The notes: generated by a model from the sequence alone, not told the origin. A stretch of DNA of 64,000 nucleotides from Peptococcaceae bacterium 1109 (GCA_001028815.1 LDJB01000001.1:432707-496706); one strand, 5' to 3'; positions 27,100 to 36,897 are shown, counted from the stretch's first letter. Translations and numbers: made by a program.

Positions 27100-28548
27100 G
27101 TGCGGTTACAGGAACTAGTGCAGGAACTTGGCACCGTGGTGGGCCACGATGTAGACATAACCAGCATAGTCTACGATTCCCGGGAAGCCCAGCCAGGCAG
27201 CTTGTTTGTCGCGGTGCCGGGATTCCGTTTTGATGGGCATGACTACGCGGCCGCTGCAGTGCAGCGGGGAGCGGTGGCTCTCATGGTGGAGCGCCTCCTT
27301 CCTGATCTGCCTGTGCCACAGGTTGTGGTAGAAGATGCCAGGGCTGCCCTAGGCCTGGTAGGCGCAGCGTTCTACGGCCATCCTTCCCGAAAACTCCGGG
27401 TGATTGGGGTGACGGGAACAAACGGGAAGACCACAACGACATACATGATAAGGTCCATCTTGCAGCGTGCGGGCCATACTGTAGGCTTGATCGGCACTAT
27501 TGAGACGGTTGTTGGGAACAGGAGCTCGGCAAGTGAACGCACCACACCTGAGTCCCTTGATCTCCAGAGGATCCTTGCAGAGATGGTGGAGGAAGGCTGC
27601 GACTACGCTGTGATGGAAGTATCATCCCACGCACTAGAACTTAAGCGCACCGATGGCATTGCGTTCCGCTGCGGCGTGTTCACAAATCTCACCCAGGATC
27701 ACCTGGACTTTCATAAAACCCCGGAGGACTATTTCCGCAGCAAAGCCAAGCTGTTTAAGCAGGTGGCGGGCTTTGGGGTGGTCAATTTTGACGATCCTAA
27801 GGGGCTCTCCATGGCCGCGGAGTCTAAGGCGCCCGTTGTAGGATACGGAGTGGAAAGGGAGGCCCAGGTTCGAGCGGGGGATGTTGTGGTAGAGGCAAAA
27901 GGTACAGCCTACTCCCTCCACACCCCCTGGGGAACCGCAAGGCTTAAGCTTCCTGTTACTGGCCAGTTTAACGTTTATAACTCGCTGGCTGCGGCCGCTG
28001 TATGTCTTGGGGAAGGTATCAGCTTGGCGGCGGTTAGGGACGGCCTCGAAGCTTTGCAGGGAGTGCCAGGAAGATTTGAACTAATAGATGTGGGCCAGCC
28101 CTTCGCGGTTATTGTTGACTATGCTCACACCCCTGATGGCCTAGATAACGTCCTGCGCACCGCCAGAGCTATGACAGCAGGGCGGGTGGTGGTGGTTTTT
28201 GGGGCCGGTGGCGACCGGGATCGGAGCAAGCGCCCCATTATGGGAGAAATCGCTGCTCGCTTGGGAGATCTGGTGATTATTACCTCTGATAACCCCCGCA
28301 GCGAAGACCCTGAGGAGATCTGTGCTGAGATCGCGGCGGGAGTGCGCCGGGCAACAGGTTCTGAGGACTATGTTGTGGAACCAGATCGGAGGACAGCCAT
28401 TCGGCTGGCTGTCGCCAGCGCAAGGCCTGGTGACACCGTGCTCATCGCAGGCAAAGGGCATGAGGCCTATCAGGAGATCCAGGGAGTGCGCACGCATTTT
28501 GATGATCGGGAAGAAGCCCGGAAAGCGCTAAAGGAGCTGTACGCATGA
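27100..28548 (+). CDS. murE: UDP-MurNAc-tripeptide synthetase MurE
   Basis: A 482-residue Mur ligase with ATP-binding loop GVTGTNGKTTTTYM (about residues 106-119), carbamylated-lysine region FRSKAKLF, and C-terminal DNPR (about residue 396). DNPR is the signature of enzymes that add meso-diaminopimelate rather than lysine to UDP-MurNAc-L-Ala-D-Glu. The start is GTG 27100 behind GGGAGG. Its stop overlaps murF by four bases. Confidence 0.95.
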   Translation: MRLQELVQELGTVVGHDVDITSIVYDSREAQPGSLFVAVPGFRFDGHDYAAAAVQRGAVALMVERLLPDLPVPQVVVEDARAALGLVGAAFYGHPSRKLRVIGVTGTNGKTTTTYMIRSILQRAGHTVGLIGTIETVVGNRSSASERTTPESLDLQRILAEMVEEGCDYAVMEVSSHALELKRTDGIAFRCGVFTNLTQDHLDFHKTPEDYFRSKAKLFKQVAGFGVVNFDDPKGLSMAAESKAPVVGYGVEREAQVRAGDVVVEAKGTAYSLHTPWGTARLKLPVTGQFNVYNSLAAAAVCLGEGISLAAVRDGLEALQGVPGRFELIDVGQPFAVIVDYAHTPDGLDNVLRTARAMTAGRVVVVFGAGGDRDRSKRPIMGEIAARLGDLVIITSDNPRSEDPEEICAEIAAGVRRATGSEDYVVEPDRRTAIRLAVASARPGDTVLIAGKGHEAYQEIQGVRTHFDDREEARKALKELYA

Positions 28549-29882
28549 AACCGTTGACCCTAGAACAAGCTGCCCAGTGGGCCGGGGGAACGCCCCGAGG
28601 AACAGGATTGATTACACACGTTACAATTCACAGCAAAACTGCCTATCCCGGCAGCTTGTTCGTTGCCCTTCCAGGAACAAGAGTAGATGGGCATCAGTTC
28701 GTTCCTGAGGTGCTGGCTAAAGGGGCATTCGCCATGGTCAGAACGGGAGCGGTGGACTTGCCTGGCGTGATCGAAGTGGATGATCCCCTGGTGGGGCTCC
28801 AGAACTTGGCCCGGGCTTATCTCGCCCAGTTTGACGTACCTGTGGTTGCCGTGACGGGCAGCAACGGCAAGACAACCACTAAGGACATGATCACCCGCAT
28901 CCTTGCGGAGCGCTATGCAGTGCACAGCTCGGAAGAGAACTACAATAACGAGCTGGGGCTACCCCTCTCCGTCCTGGGCTTTAATGAGAGCCACCAGGCT
29001 TTGGTTGTGGAAATGGGAATGCGGGGACTGGGCCAGATTAAGGCGCTCACTAAGATCTGCCCTCCCAGCGCTGCGGTAATCACCAATGTGGGCCCCGTCC
29101 ACTTTGAGCTCCTGGGAACCATGGAGAATATCGCGCAGGCAAAGGGGGAGATCCTCGATAATCTGCCCGAAGATGGGTTTGCAGTGCTCAATGGGGATGA
29201 TCCCTTAGTGCGAAGGCTCGGGCATCGGACTCAGGCAGAGGTGCTCTTATTTGGAAGAGGCCAGGGAAACGATTTGACACTCAGCAACTTGACCACCGAC
29301 TCTCATGGCCGGGTTAGGTTTTGGGTGGAAGGCTTGGGTGCTGCGGGAGAGGTTTCCCTAAACGTCCCGGGGATCCATAACGCGCGGAATGCCGCAGCTG
29401 CCCTGGCTGTAGGGCTCAAACTCGGAGTTCCTTTTTCCCAGTGCCAACAGGCCCTAAAAGACGTAAGCTTGAGCAGTATGCGCCTGGAAGCAGTGCCCAC
29501 TTCCTCAGGGGCCTTAGTCATAAACGATGCTTACAACGCCAGCCCAGCTTCGATGCGGGCAGCCCTGGATACGTTCGCAGCCATGGAGTGCCAAGGCAGA
29601 CGACTGGCCATCTTAGGAGATATGCTAGAACTGGGGCGGCTAAGCCGCGATGCTCACCGAGAGGTAGGTGAGTACGCGGCTCAAGTTTGCGATGAGTTGT
29701 ACTTCGTGGGCCAGTGGGCCGAAACGTATCGTCAGGGTGCAGGTGGAGGAAAAGCCTTCGCAAGCGTGGAAGATTTGCTAAACAACTTGCCGCGGGTTGA
29801 GTCCGGGGATCTGGTTCTTGTCAAGGCCTCGCGGGGCCTGCGATTTGAGCGAGTTGTGGAGCGCCTCCAGGAAGGGGATTAG
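28545..29882 (+). CDS. murF: UDP-MurNAc-tripeptide:D-Ala-D-Ala ligase MurF
   Basis: The 445-residue ligase finishes the soluble pentapeptide precursor. Motifs: AVTGSNGKTTTKDM (about residues 103-116), SSEENYNNELGLPLSVL, VVEMGMRGLGQI and NDAYNASPASMRAAL. Start ATG 28545 lies inside the murE stop (ATGA). Full length agrees with the family. Confidence 0.96.
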   Translation: MKPLTLEQAAQWAGGTPRGTGLITHVTIHSKTAYPGSLFVALPGTRVDGHQFVPEVLAKGAFAMVRTGAVDLPGVIEVDDPLVGLQNLARAYLAQFDVPVVAVTGSNGKTTTKDMITRILAERYAVHSSEENYNNELGLPLSVLGFNESHQALVVEMGMRGLGQIKALTKICPPSAAVITNVGPVHFELLGTMENIAQAKGEILDNLPEDGFAVLNGDDPLVRRLGHRTQAEVLLFGRGQGNDLTLSNLTTDSHGRVRFWVEGLGAAGEVSLNVPGIHNARNAAAALAVGLKLGVPFSQCQQALKDVSLSSMRLEAVPTSSGALVINDAYNASPASMRAALDTFAAMECQGRRLAILGDMLELGRLSRDAHREVGEYAAQVCDELYFVGQWAETYRQGAGGGKAFASVEDLLNNLPRVESGDLVLVKASRGLRFERVVERLQEGD

Positions 29883-29885
29883 AAG

Positions 29886-30854
29886 ATGCTGCAGATTTCA
29901 TCGCCGATGTTGGCTGCGTTGATTGCCTTCGGTTTGGCAGTCTTGGCTGGGCCAGGCACCATATATTATCTTCGGAGGCTGAAATTCGGCCAACAAGTTC
30001 GCAGTGATGGGCCCAAGACGCACCTCAAGAAGGCCGGGACGCCGTCTATGGGCGGGGTCCTCATTTTGCTTGCGCTTGCTGTTGCGGTTGTGCTCACCAG
30101 TTCCATGGGGCGCGACGTTTCCATCGCCCTCCTCGCCACCTTGGGGTACGGCGTCATCGGGCTTTTGGATGATGGACTGAAGATTATTGCCAAACGTTCC
30201 CTTGGCCTCCGGGCCCGGGATAAGTTGGTAGGCCAGATAGGGATTGCACTGCTTATTAGTCTCTTCGCCTTGTCCCAGGATGGCCTGAACACGAGCCTGA
30301 TCGTCCCCTTTGTGAAAACCTCCATTGAACTCCATCCAGTGGTGTTCGTGATCTTTAACATCCTTGTCATGGTGGCCGCAAGCAATGCGGTGAACATCAC
30401 CGACGGCCTTGACGGCCTAGCTGCAGGAACCACCGCCACCGCAGCTCTAGCCTTCGCCATCCTAGCGTGGCTTAGTGGAAGCCACGACCTGGCAGTCTTT
30501 TTTGCGGCCGTAGCCGGAGCGTGTTTGGGATTTGCCTGGTTTAACGCCCACCCGGCGCAGGTCTTCATGGGGGATACGGGTTCTCTAGGGCTGGGGGCCG
30601 CTTTGGCCGCTGGCGCGATCCTCACTGGAACCACGCTGTTCCTTCCCATCATCGGCGGGCTCTTCGTGGTGGAAACTTTGTCGGTGATCATCCAAGTGGC
30701 CTACTTCCGCTTAACTAAAGGGAAGCGGGTATTCCGTATGGCTCCGCTTCACCACCACTTTGAGTTGGGGGGTTGGTCAGAAACGACAGTGATGATCCGC
30801 TTTTGGCTTTTGGGCTTGGTCTGTGCTGCAGTTGGTTTGCTGGGTGCCCTCTAG
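29886..30854 (+). CDS. mraY: Phospho-MurNAc-pentapeptide transferase MraY
   Basis: This 322-residue enzyme with about ten membrane spans makes lipid I from UDP-MurNAc-pentapeptide and undecaprenyl phosphate. It contains KKAGTPSMGGVLIL, LLDDGLKI (catalytic aspartates), NAVNITDGLDGLAAG and the histidine cluster MAPLHHHFELGG. Three bases separate it from murF. The next expected gene, murD, is missing here. Confidence 0.96.
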   Translation: MLQISSPMLAALIAFGLAVLAGPGTIYYLRRLKFGQQVRSDGPKTHLKKAGTPSMGGVLILLALAVAVVLTSSMGRDVSIALLATLGYGVIGLLDDGLKIIAKRSLGLRARDKLVGQIGIALLISLFALSQDGLNTSLIVPFVKTSIELHPVVFVIFNILVMVAASNAVNITDGLDGLAAGTTATAALAFAILAWLSGSHDLAVFFAAVAGACLGFAWFNAHPAQVFMGDTGSLGLGAALAAGAILTGTTLFLPIIGGLFVVETLSVIIQVAYFRLTKGKRVFRMAPLHHHFELGGWSETTVMIRFWLLGLVCAAVGLLGAL

Positions 30855-30920
30855 GAACAGTGGCTTGTGATACTGAATCTGTTCTGCAATGAATAAAGAT
30901 AAGGGAGGGGGGCAGGTGAA

Positions 30921-32015
30921 ATGCTTACAAGGGGCGGCAAACCCGATATTCTCATCTTTGCGGTAGTGATAGCGCTGCTCAGCGTGGGGCTGATCATGGT
31001 CTTCAGCGCTTCATCCATCATGGGTATTTCCGATTACGGCGATCCCTACCACTACGTGCAGCGGCAGTCCATCCTCGCGGGAGTAGGGCTGGTGGCTTTG
31101 TTCGTCCTTATGCGCATTGACTATCACGTCTTTAGAGCCCTAGCCCTCCCAGGCCTCATTCTCTCCTTCGCTCTGCTGGTTCTGGTTTTGTTTGTGGGGC
31201 AGGGGTCAGGGGGAGCGACCCGCTGGATTCGTTTGGGGGGCTTCAACCTACAGCCGTCGGAGCTTGCCAAGTTTGCCATGATTAACTACGCCGCGGTGTA
31301 TATCTCCACCAAGCGAGAGCGCATCAGGGGCTTTTTCGCAGGGCTCTTGCCTCTGCTGGTCATCTTAGGGGTTAAGTTTGGCCTCATTATGCTGGAGCCT
31401 GACTTCGGAACAGGGGCTGCCTTGGTGTTTTCCAGCTTAGTGGTAATCTTCGCTGGTGGTGCCCATATGGGACAGCTGTTCCTCCTCGCGGCTATGGCGG
31501 CCCCAGTAGTGTGGCAGCTGATTGCCAAGGAAGAATACCGGTTCCGCCGGATCATGGCCTTCCTCGATCCATGGGCAGATCCAACTGGTGCCGGTTGGAA
31601 CGTGATCCAGTCCCTCTTGGCCATCGGGTCAGGGGGCTTATTTGGCCTAGGGCTCGGGCGAAGCAGGCAAAAGTTTTCCTATCTCCCTGAACGTCATACA
31701 GACTTCATTTTCGCGATTCTCTGCGAAGAACTGGGGTTTGTTGGGGGAGCCTTTGTGGTGCTGCTGTTTTTTATCTTGGCCTGGCGGGGCCTTAAGACCG
31801 CACTGAGGGCTCCTGACCTTTACGGATCACTCTTAGCCGTTGGCATCACTTCAATGATCGCTTTTCAGGCTATGATCAATATCGGCGTAGTAACCGGTTC
31901 ACTGCCTGTGACTGGTATTCCCCTGCCCTTCATCAGCCACGGCGGATCTTCCTTGCTGACTAGCTTAGCTGCGATGGGAGTGCTCCTCAACATCTCTCGG
32001 CAGGGCAAGAGCTGA
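30921..32015 (+). CDS. ftsW: SEDS peptidoglycan glycosyltransferase FtsW
   Basis: A 364-residue, roughly ten-span membrane protein of the SEDS family. Visible motifs include GGATRWIRLGGFNLQPSELAK (read as TRWIRLGGF then LQPSELAK), the LGLGRSRQKFSYLPERHTDF region and GIPLPFISHGGSSLL near the end. It polymerises lipid II at the septum with the class B PBP. Cluster position favours FtsW; SpoVE has the same architecture and cannot be excluded. GGGAGGGGGG precedes ATG 30921. Confidence 0.92.
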   Translation: MLTRGGKPDILIFAVVIALLSVGLIMVFSASSIMGISDYGDPYHYVQRQSILAGVGLVALFVLMRIDYHVFRALALPGLILSFALLVLVLFVGQGSGGATRWIRLGGFNLQPSELAKFAMINYAAVYISTKRERIRGFFAGLLPLLVILGVKFGLIMLEPDFGTGAALVFSSLVVIFAGGAHMGQLFLLAAMAAPVVWQLIAKEEYRFRRIMAFLDPWADPTGAGWNVIQSLLAIGSGGLFGLGLGRSRQKFSYLPERHTDFIFAILCEELGFVGGAFVVLLFFILAWRGLKTALRAPDLYGSLLAVGITSMIAFQAMINIGVVTGSLPVTGIPLPFISHGGSSLLTSLAAMGVLLNISRQGKS

Positions 32016-32042
32016 GGGTTTCGCTGTTTTCACCAATACCTA

Positions 32043-32079
32043 CTACCCGCATACTATGTACGGTACTGACTGCGGGTAG
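32043..32079 (+). promoter_or_regulatory. Inverted repeat next to the murA ribosome-binding site
   Basis: A perfect 9-bp repeat, CTACCCGCA at 32043-32051 and TGCGGGTAG at 32071-32079, whose right arm touches AGAGGTG, the murA ribosome-binding site. It lacks a T-run, so it may act on translation or stability rather than termination. Confidence 0.4.
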
Positions 32080-32089
32080 AGGTGATACG

Positions 32090-34030
32090 ATGGCGAAACT
32101 AATCATCGAGGGTGGGCACCAACTGAACGGGACAATTCGGATTGGCGGCGCCAAGAACTCGGTTTTAAAGCTGATGGCAGCATCCATCCTTGGACATGGA
32201 TCCTTCCATATAACGGATGTACCAGCCATAGACGATGTACGTACCATGGTGGGGGTCCTCAGATCCCTCGGGGTGCAGGCCGCACTCCACGGCAATGAAC
32301 TGCACCTTGCCGTCAACGGTGTCCAAGGGCGGCCACCTGAGCGGTTAGTGCAGTCCATGCGGGCATCTGTTCAGGTGATGGGTCCTCTCTTGGCCAGGCT
32401 CGGCAGGGCTGAGATCGCCCTACCTGGCGGCTGCGCCATCGGCTCTCGCCCCCTGGACATTCACCTCGACGGCTTGCGCCGGTTAGGGGCACAGATCGAG
32501 GAAGTGGAAGGGAGAATCATCGCCCGTGCGGAAGTGTTAACTGGGGCCGATCTCACCCTTCGCTACCCAAGCGTGGGGGCCACCGAGAACATCTTGATGG
32601 CGGCCACCTTGGCCCGGGGCACAACTGTGATCCGGAATGCGGCCAAGGAACCTGAAATCGTAGATATTCAAGATTTCCTTAACCGCATGGGCGCCAGTGT
32701 ACAAGGGGCGGGAACTTCTGTCATTACAATCCACGGCGTACCGGACTTGGGGTGTGCAGACTACCGGGTCATTCCGGACCGGATTGAAGCAGGCACCTAC
32801 GTTATCGCCGCGGCCGCGACCGGTGGTGAGCTGCACTTGCTGAACGTTGTTCCCCACCACTTGGAGCCGCTCTTGCGCATTCTTACTGCTATGGGCGTAC
32901 CCATCGAAGTCGGGGAGCGGACAGTGCGCGTATATCGTGCAGGGCGTTTGCATCCTGCTCAGGTTCAGACTGCGCCTTATCCAGGTTTTCCCACCGATCT
33001 CCAGCCTCAGTTTACGGCCTTAACTCTACGGGCCTTTGGGCAGAGCATTGTGCGGGAGTCTATCTACGACAACCGTTTTGGGTACACCACAGAACTGCGT
33101 AAGCTCGGCGCAGAAATCGCGGTCAGCCAGAACCGGGCCGTGGTAAACGGCGGGCGGCCTTTGTTTGGGGCAAAACTGTCCGCAGGTGACCTGCGGGGAG
33201 GGGCGGCCCTGATCATAGCCGGCCTCATGGCCGAGGGCGTGTCGGAAGTGGCGGGCCTCCACCATGTTGACCGGGGCTATGAGAACATTGCTGGCCAGCT
33301 GCAGTCCTTAGGGGCTCGTGTTGTGCGGCTGGAAACTGGGGGGGTATGGTTATTGAATCAGCCAAAGACTAGCTTAGCATTTTTGTTGGTCATCCTCGTT
33401 GTTTTAGCGTACCTTTTTCTAAACTCCAGTTACTTCACTGCTGCGGCTCTCCAGTGGACAGGCCTAGTCTTGCTTGACGGAGCGCAGCTAGATGACTTTG
33501 TCGATTTTCAGCCAACCAATGTTCTATATTTGGACAAGGGGGCACTGCAGCGCCGCTTAGAAGAGCATCCATGGATAGAGAAGGCCACCGTGCGGTGGAC
33601 GTGGCCCAATCACGTGGAGGTGATGATCTCTGAGCGTCTGCCCCTGGCTTGGGTCGCTTACGGGGACATTATCTATGTGTTGGACAGAAGTGGTGCACTC
33701 ATGGCTCCCCCGAGTCAGTTTTCCGTCCTGGAACTGCCCAAGGTGGTGAATGTGGATCTGACAGCGCAGGCCCAGCTGAAGGCGGCTGCTCGGGTTTTAG
33801 CAGCAGTCCCCCCTGGGATGGTAGGGACCTTTGCCAGATGGGATGGGGCCAGCCGGGCGCTGGTCACCAAGTCTGGAGTGGAGATCATTATGGGGGACAT
33901 GGAAGATGTGGAGGCTAAGCTCCTCCTTTTGGAAGAGCTTTGGCAAGATTTGGCTGCCCAAGGGCTGGATCCTGCAGTCATTGACCTACGGGTGCTTAAA
34001 AATCCAGTGGTGCGCCTTAGGCAGCCCTAG
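32090..34030 (+). CDS. murA-ftsQ: MurA-FtsQ fusion: UDP-GlcNAc enolpyruvyl transferase joined to division protein FtsQ
   Basis: One 646-residue frame. Residues 1 to about 416 are a complete MurA, with GGAKNSVLKLM, the active-site cysteine in LPGGCAIGSRPLDIH (Cys115) and the closing YENIAGQLQSLGA. From about residue 427 a membrane helix (FLLVILVVLAYLFL) leads into a POTRA/FtsQ domain with LEEHPWIEKATVRWTWPN and SERLPLAWV. MurA would stay cytoplasmic and FtsQ outside, so the topology is workable. The junction crosses a run of seven G. With six G, MurA would stop at 33354-33356 in TTGA overlap with a TTG start for ftsQ. Thus either a real fusion, slippage, or a sequence error is possible. Confidence 0.85.
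   Translation: MAKLIIEGGHQLNGTIRIGGAKNSVLKLMAASILGHGSFHITDVPAIDDVRTMVGVLRSLGVQAALHGNELHLAVNGVQGRPPERLVQSMRASVQVMGPLLARLGRAEIALPGGCAIGSRPLDIHLDGLRRLGAQIEEVEGRIIARAEVLTGADLTLRYPSVGATENILMAATLARGTTVIRNAAKEPEIVDIQDFLNRMGASVQGAGTSVITIHGVPDLGCADYRVIPDRIEAGTYVIAAAATGGELHLLNVVPHHLEPLLRILTAMGVPIEVGERTVRVYRAGRLHPAQVQTAPYPGFPTDLQPQFTALTLRAFGQSIVRESIYDNRFGYTTELRKLGAEIAVSQNRAVVNGGRPLFGAKLSAGDLRGGAALIIAGLMAEGVSEVAGLHHVDRGYENIAGQLQSLGARVVRLETGGVWLLNQPKTSLAFLLVILVVLAYLFLNSSYFTAAALQWTGLVLLDGAQLDDFVDFQPTNVLYLDKGALQRRLEEHPWIEKATVRWTWPNHVEVMISERLPLAWVAYGDIIYVLDRSGALMAPPSQFSVLELPKVVNVDLTAQAQLKAAARVLAAVPPGMVGTFARWDGASRALVTKSGVEIIMGDMEDVEAKLLLLEELWQDLAAQGLDPAVIDLRVLKNPVVRLRQP
33338..33356 (+). other. G7 tract at the murA/ftsQ junction with hidden stop/start overlap
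   Basis: Seven G residues at 33338-33344 are followed in the -1 reading by a TGA at 33354-33356. A TTG at 33353-33355, in the ftsQ frame, lies eight bases after the G-run, which could serve as its ribosome-binding site. This is exactly the layout expected for two separate, overlapping genes if one G were lost. Confidence 0.7.
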
Positions 34031-34126
34031 GAGTTTTTTTCCCTATTTCCGCCCCGCGAAGAGGGAAAAGACTTTCAGGTGTTGAATCAAGGGATAAGGA
34101 ATTCGTTGCGCAAAGAGGGGGATCCC

Positions 34127-35176
34127 ATGTTCGAATTTGACTTAGAGAGTCCACAGTTTGCAGATATAAAGGTAATTGGATGTGGCGGAGGCGGAAGCAA
34201 TGCGGTTAACCGGATGATTGCCGCTGGTTTGACTGGGGTACAGTTCGTTGCCTTGAACACCGATGCGCAAGCCCTGCAGCTATCCGAAGCAACTGTGAAG
34301 ATCCAGGTTGGCCAAAAGCTGACCAAGGGATTAGGTGCTGGGTCCAACCCGGAGATTGGCCAGCGGTCCGCGGAAGAGTCACGGGAGGACATCCGCCAAG
34401 CCCTCGAAGGCGCTGACATGGTTTTTATCACAGCGGGCATGGGAGGAGGAACGGGTACTGGTGCTGCTCCAGTGGTCGCAGAAATTGCCAAAGAATTGGA
34501 CGCACTGACTGTTGGTGTAGTAACCAAACCGTTTAGCTTTGAGGGCAGAAGGCGTATGGCACAGGCGGAGAAGGGCATTGAGATGCTCAGGGCCAAGGTG
34601 GATACGCTTATTACTATCCCCAACGACCGGTTGCTCCAGGTGGTTGACAAGCGGACTTCCATGATGGAAGCCTTTAAGATTGCCGATGATGTGCTCCGCC
34701 AAGGTGTGCAAGGCATTTCTGACCTGATTACAGTGCCCGGCTTGATCAACTTGGATTTTGCCGACGTCAGAGCCATTATGACCAATGCCGGCTCCGCTTT
34801 GATGGGTATTGGCCAAGCCACAGGAGAAGATCGGGCAGTAAAAGCAGCCAAACAGGCTATCAGCAGCCCGCTGCTGGAGGCTTCGATTGAGGGAGCAAAG
34901 GGTATCCTGATGAGCTTGACCGGCGGGTCGAACTTGGGCTTGTTTGAGGTGAATGAGGCTGCAGAGATTGTTGCAGAAGCCGCGGATCCAGATGCCAACA
35001 TCATCTTCGGCGCTGTGATAGACGACAGCTTCCAGGATGAACTACGGATAACGGTAATCGCCACCGGGTTTGATGCTGGCAGAAAGCCGGCCGCTGTTAA
35101 GCTCGGCAAAGAGCTAGACGCCCGTCCATTTACTACCGATGAACTAGATATACCCGCTTTCTTGCGGAGGAGATAG
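34127..35176 (+). CDS. ftsZ: Cell division GTPase FtsZ
   Basis: The 349-residue tubulin homologue begins [18 protein letters not shown] and has the GTP-binding tubulin signature [13 protein letters not shown], the T7-loop region [11 protein letters not shown] and a C-terminal DIPAFLRRR peptide that binds membrane-tethering partners. The start is ATG 34127 behind AAAGAGGGGG; a longer open frame to 34079 lacks family support. FtsA is absent upstream, so the membrane tether must be encoded elsewhere (SepF or FtsA). Confidence 0.96.
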   Translation: MFEFDLESPQFADIKVIGCGGGGSNAVNRMIAAGLTGVQFVALNTDAQALQLSEATVKIQVGQKLTKGLGAGSNPEIGQRSAEESREDIRQALEGADMVFITAGMGGGTGTGAAPVVAEIAKELDALTVGVVTKPFSFEGRRRMAQAEKGIEMLRAKVDTLITIPNDRLLQVVDKRTSMMEAFKIADDVLRQGVQGISDLITVPGLINLDFADVRAIMTNAGSALMGIGQATGEDRAVKAAKQAISSPLLEASIEGAKGILMSLTGGSNLGLFEVNEAAEIVAEAADPDANIIFGAVIDDSFQDELRITVIATGFDAGRKPAAVKLGKELDARPFTTDELDIPAFLRRR

Positions 35177-35192
35177 TTACATACGGAGAAAG

Positions 35193-35228
35193 AAGGCCTG
35201 CATCCTCGAAGGGTGCAGGCCTTTATTC
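35193..35228. terminator. Bidirectional terminator between ftsZ and sigE
   Basis: A 13-bp stem (AAGGCCTGCATCC with GGGTGCAGGCCTT, one G-U pair) and a 5-base loop, T-rich on the right and A-rich on the left. It overlaps the sigE stop codon and serves both converging transcripts. Confidence 0.85.
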
Positions 35229-35951
35229 CATCTTCTTGATTTCTCGCCGGAGCTTTTTCAAGATCTTTTTCTCCAAGCGGGAGATATACGATTGGCTGAT
35301 ACCCAATAGTTCTGCCACTTCTCGCTGAGTCCGCTCTGTCCCGCTGTTTAGCCCGAAGCGAAGTTCCATGATCTTCTTTTCCCGGCCCGTCAAGCGCTCT
35401 AGGGCCGCCTCCAGAAGGGCCTTATCCACTTCTTCCTCGATGTACTTCACCACATCGCTTTCTGATCCTACCACATCTGCAAGGACCAACTCATTACCGT
35501 CCCAATCAGTGTTTAGGGGTTCATCAAAGGAGACCTCCGCCTTTAACTTGCTCGTGCGCCGGAGGTACATTAGGATCTCGTTTTCGATGCAGCGGCTGGC
35601 ATATGTGGCCAGCTTGATGTTCTTTGACGGGTCAAAGGTGTTCACCGCTTTGATGAGGCCGATGGTGCCGATGGACACCAGGTCTTCAATGAGGATGCCC
35701 GTGTTCTCGAACTTCCGGGCGATGTAAACCACCAGCCGTAGGTTGCGCTCTATCAAGGGCGTCTTAACGGAATAGTCTCCTTGGCTCAGCTTGGCCAAGA
35801 GCTGTTGCTCTTCCTGACTGGTGAGGGGTGGAGGCAAGACCTCGCTGCTGCCCACATAGTGAACTTTGGGGACCAGGCCAATGCGGCGCAGCAGGGAAAT
35901 GAGCCTAAGGCGGATCCAGATTTTACACTTCATGGTGGTGAGTGGCCGCAT
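35223..35951 (-). CDS. sigE: Sporulation sigma factor SigE (pro-sigma-E)
   Basis: This 242-residue sigma factor controls early mother-cell genes. A hydrophobic/basic pro-sequence (about the first 30 residues, [16 protein letters not shown]) is followed by region 2 ([32 protein letters not shown]) and region 4 ([17 protein letters not shown]). The pro-sequence would be cleaved by SpoIIGA, encoded immediately upstream with a 29-base overlap. ATG 35951 follows GGAGGA at eight bases. In Bacillus this operon points the same way as ftsZ and sigG; here it is inverted. Confidence 0.94.
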   Translation of the reverse strand: MRPLTTMKCKIWIRLRLISLLRRIGLVPKVHYVGSSEVLPPPLTSQEEQQLLAKLSQGDYSVKTPLIERNLRLVVYIARKFENTGILIEDLVSIGTIGLIKAVNTFDPSKNIKLATYASRCIENEILMYLRRTSKLKAEVSFDEPLNTDWDGNELVLADVVGSESDVVKYIEEEVDKALLEAALERLTGREKKIMELRFGLNSGTERTQREVAELLGISQSYISRLEKKILKKLRREIKKME

Positions 35952-36897
35952 GCCGCTGTCCTCCTTTAGCTGTGGGCAAGATGGCCGGATCGTCGATGGC
36001 CTGCTGCAGTAGGGTAGGGGGAATCAAGGCTGCGTACTTCCCCTCTGGGTCTAGTGCCCTCGGATGTATGGCAATCACAGGTTGCACTGCAGGGCCTTGC
36101 TGGCCATCGCGGATGTGCACCGCATCGGGGCGAAAACCGATGAGGATGCCGTGCTCCTTGCCGATGGATGAGAAGGGAATGATGCGGAACCGAGTGGACC
36201 ATTCTGGGTCTACGATTCCATCAAGGGAAGCTAGTTGGCCTTGGTCTAGAGCTTGCACTGCCGCCGTGATACGCGGTGGTAGGAGGGCTTGGATGGCCTT
36301 TTGCTCCACAATCATCACCGGCTGGAGGCTGAGGGGATCTCTCAGGTTGTTCCCTGTATCCACCAAGGCCTGGACCGCAACTTGTTTGCCTCCGCACGCG
36401 ATCTCCACTGGCAGATGGTATACATTGTGGATGATCCGCTGGTGGACAATGCCCCACCCCAGTTCGGCGATGAGCAAGATGCAACCGGCCGCAATCAGCA
36501 TACCCAGGGTATAGGCTGGGTTAGCGGGTGAACCTAAGAGGAAGGCTCCAGCCATGCCCGCCCCAGCGGCTATGAACCCGATCACATAAAACCAGCCAAG
36601 GATTTTCGGCAGTGTCCCCACAGAAAGAGGGTAAAATGCGGCCAGAACCATGAACAGGGATACAATAACAACGGTGGGGAGTAACCGCAGCAACCCATAG
36701 TAGGGTATTAAGCCGAAGCTGGCCAGAAGGTAGAGAGCGTAATGGATAGTCCCTAAAAGCGCTCCCGCAAGCAGCTTTGCTGGGCGTGTGCCCGTACGAG
36801 TCACTTCTGCAGTTGCCCACAGCAGGAGGTATTCGAACAAGAGGTTTGCTCCCAGGCGCAAGAGCAAGGCATCCACATAAAAGGTGTACTGCGGCAA
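35923..36897 (-). CDS. spoIIGA: SpoIIGA, pro-sigma-E processing peptidase
   Basis: About 324 residues. Five membrane spans occupy the N-terminal half and the C-terminal half is an aspartic-protease-like domain with the active-site motif [12 protein letters not shown]. It cleaves pro-SigE in the mother cell after a signal from SpoIIR made in the forespore; spoIIR is encoded 0.8 kb away. The start chosen is TTG 36897, seven bases after AAGGGGG, which gives the family N-terminus ([10 protein letters not shown]). The open frame extends to 37068 but crosses the sigG promoter region. Confidence 0.9.
   Translation of the reverse strand: MPQYTFYVDALLLRLGANLLFEYLLLWATAEVTRTGTRPAKLLAGALLGTIHYALYLLASFGLIPYYGLLRLLPTVVIVSLFMVLAAFYPLSVGTLPKILGWFYVIGFIAAGAGMAGAFLLGSPANPAYTLGMLIAAGCILLIAELGWGIVHQRIIHNVYHLPVEIACGGKQVAVQALVDTGNNLRDPLSLQPVMIVEQKAIQALLPPRITAAVQALDQGQLASLDGIVDPEWSTRFRIIPFSSIGKEHGILIGFRPDAVHIRDGQQGPAVQPVIAIHPRALDPEGKYAALIPPTLLQQAIDDPAILPTAKGGQRHAATHHHEV

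Noticed and set aside
29966..30691. 241-codon antisense ORF opposite mraY
   Set aside because: Shadow of a GC-rich membrane gene; serine, proline and arginine-rich product without family likeness.
34087..35109. 340-codon antisense ORF opposite ftsZ
   Set aside because: It mirrors the codon pattern of ftsZ, has no ribosome-binding site and no recognisable motif.
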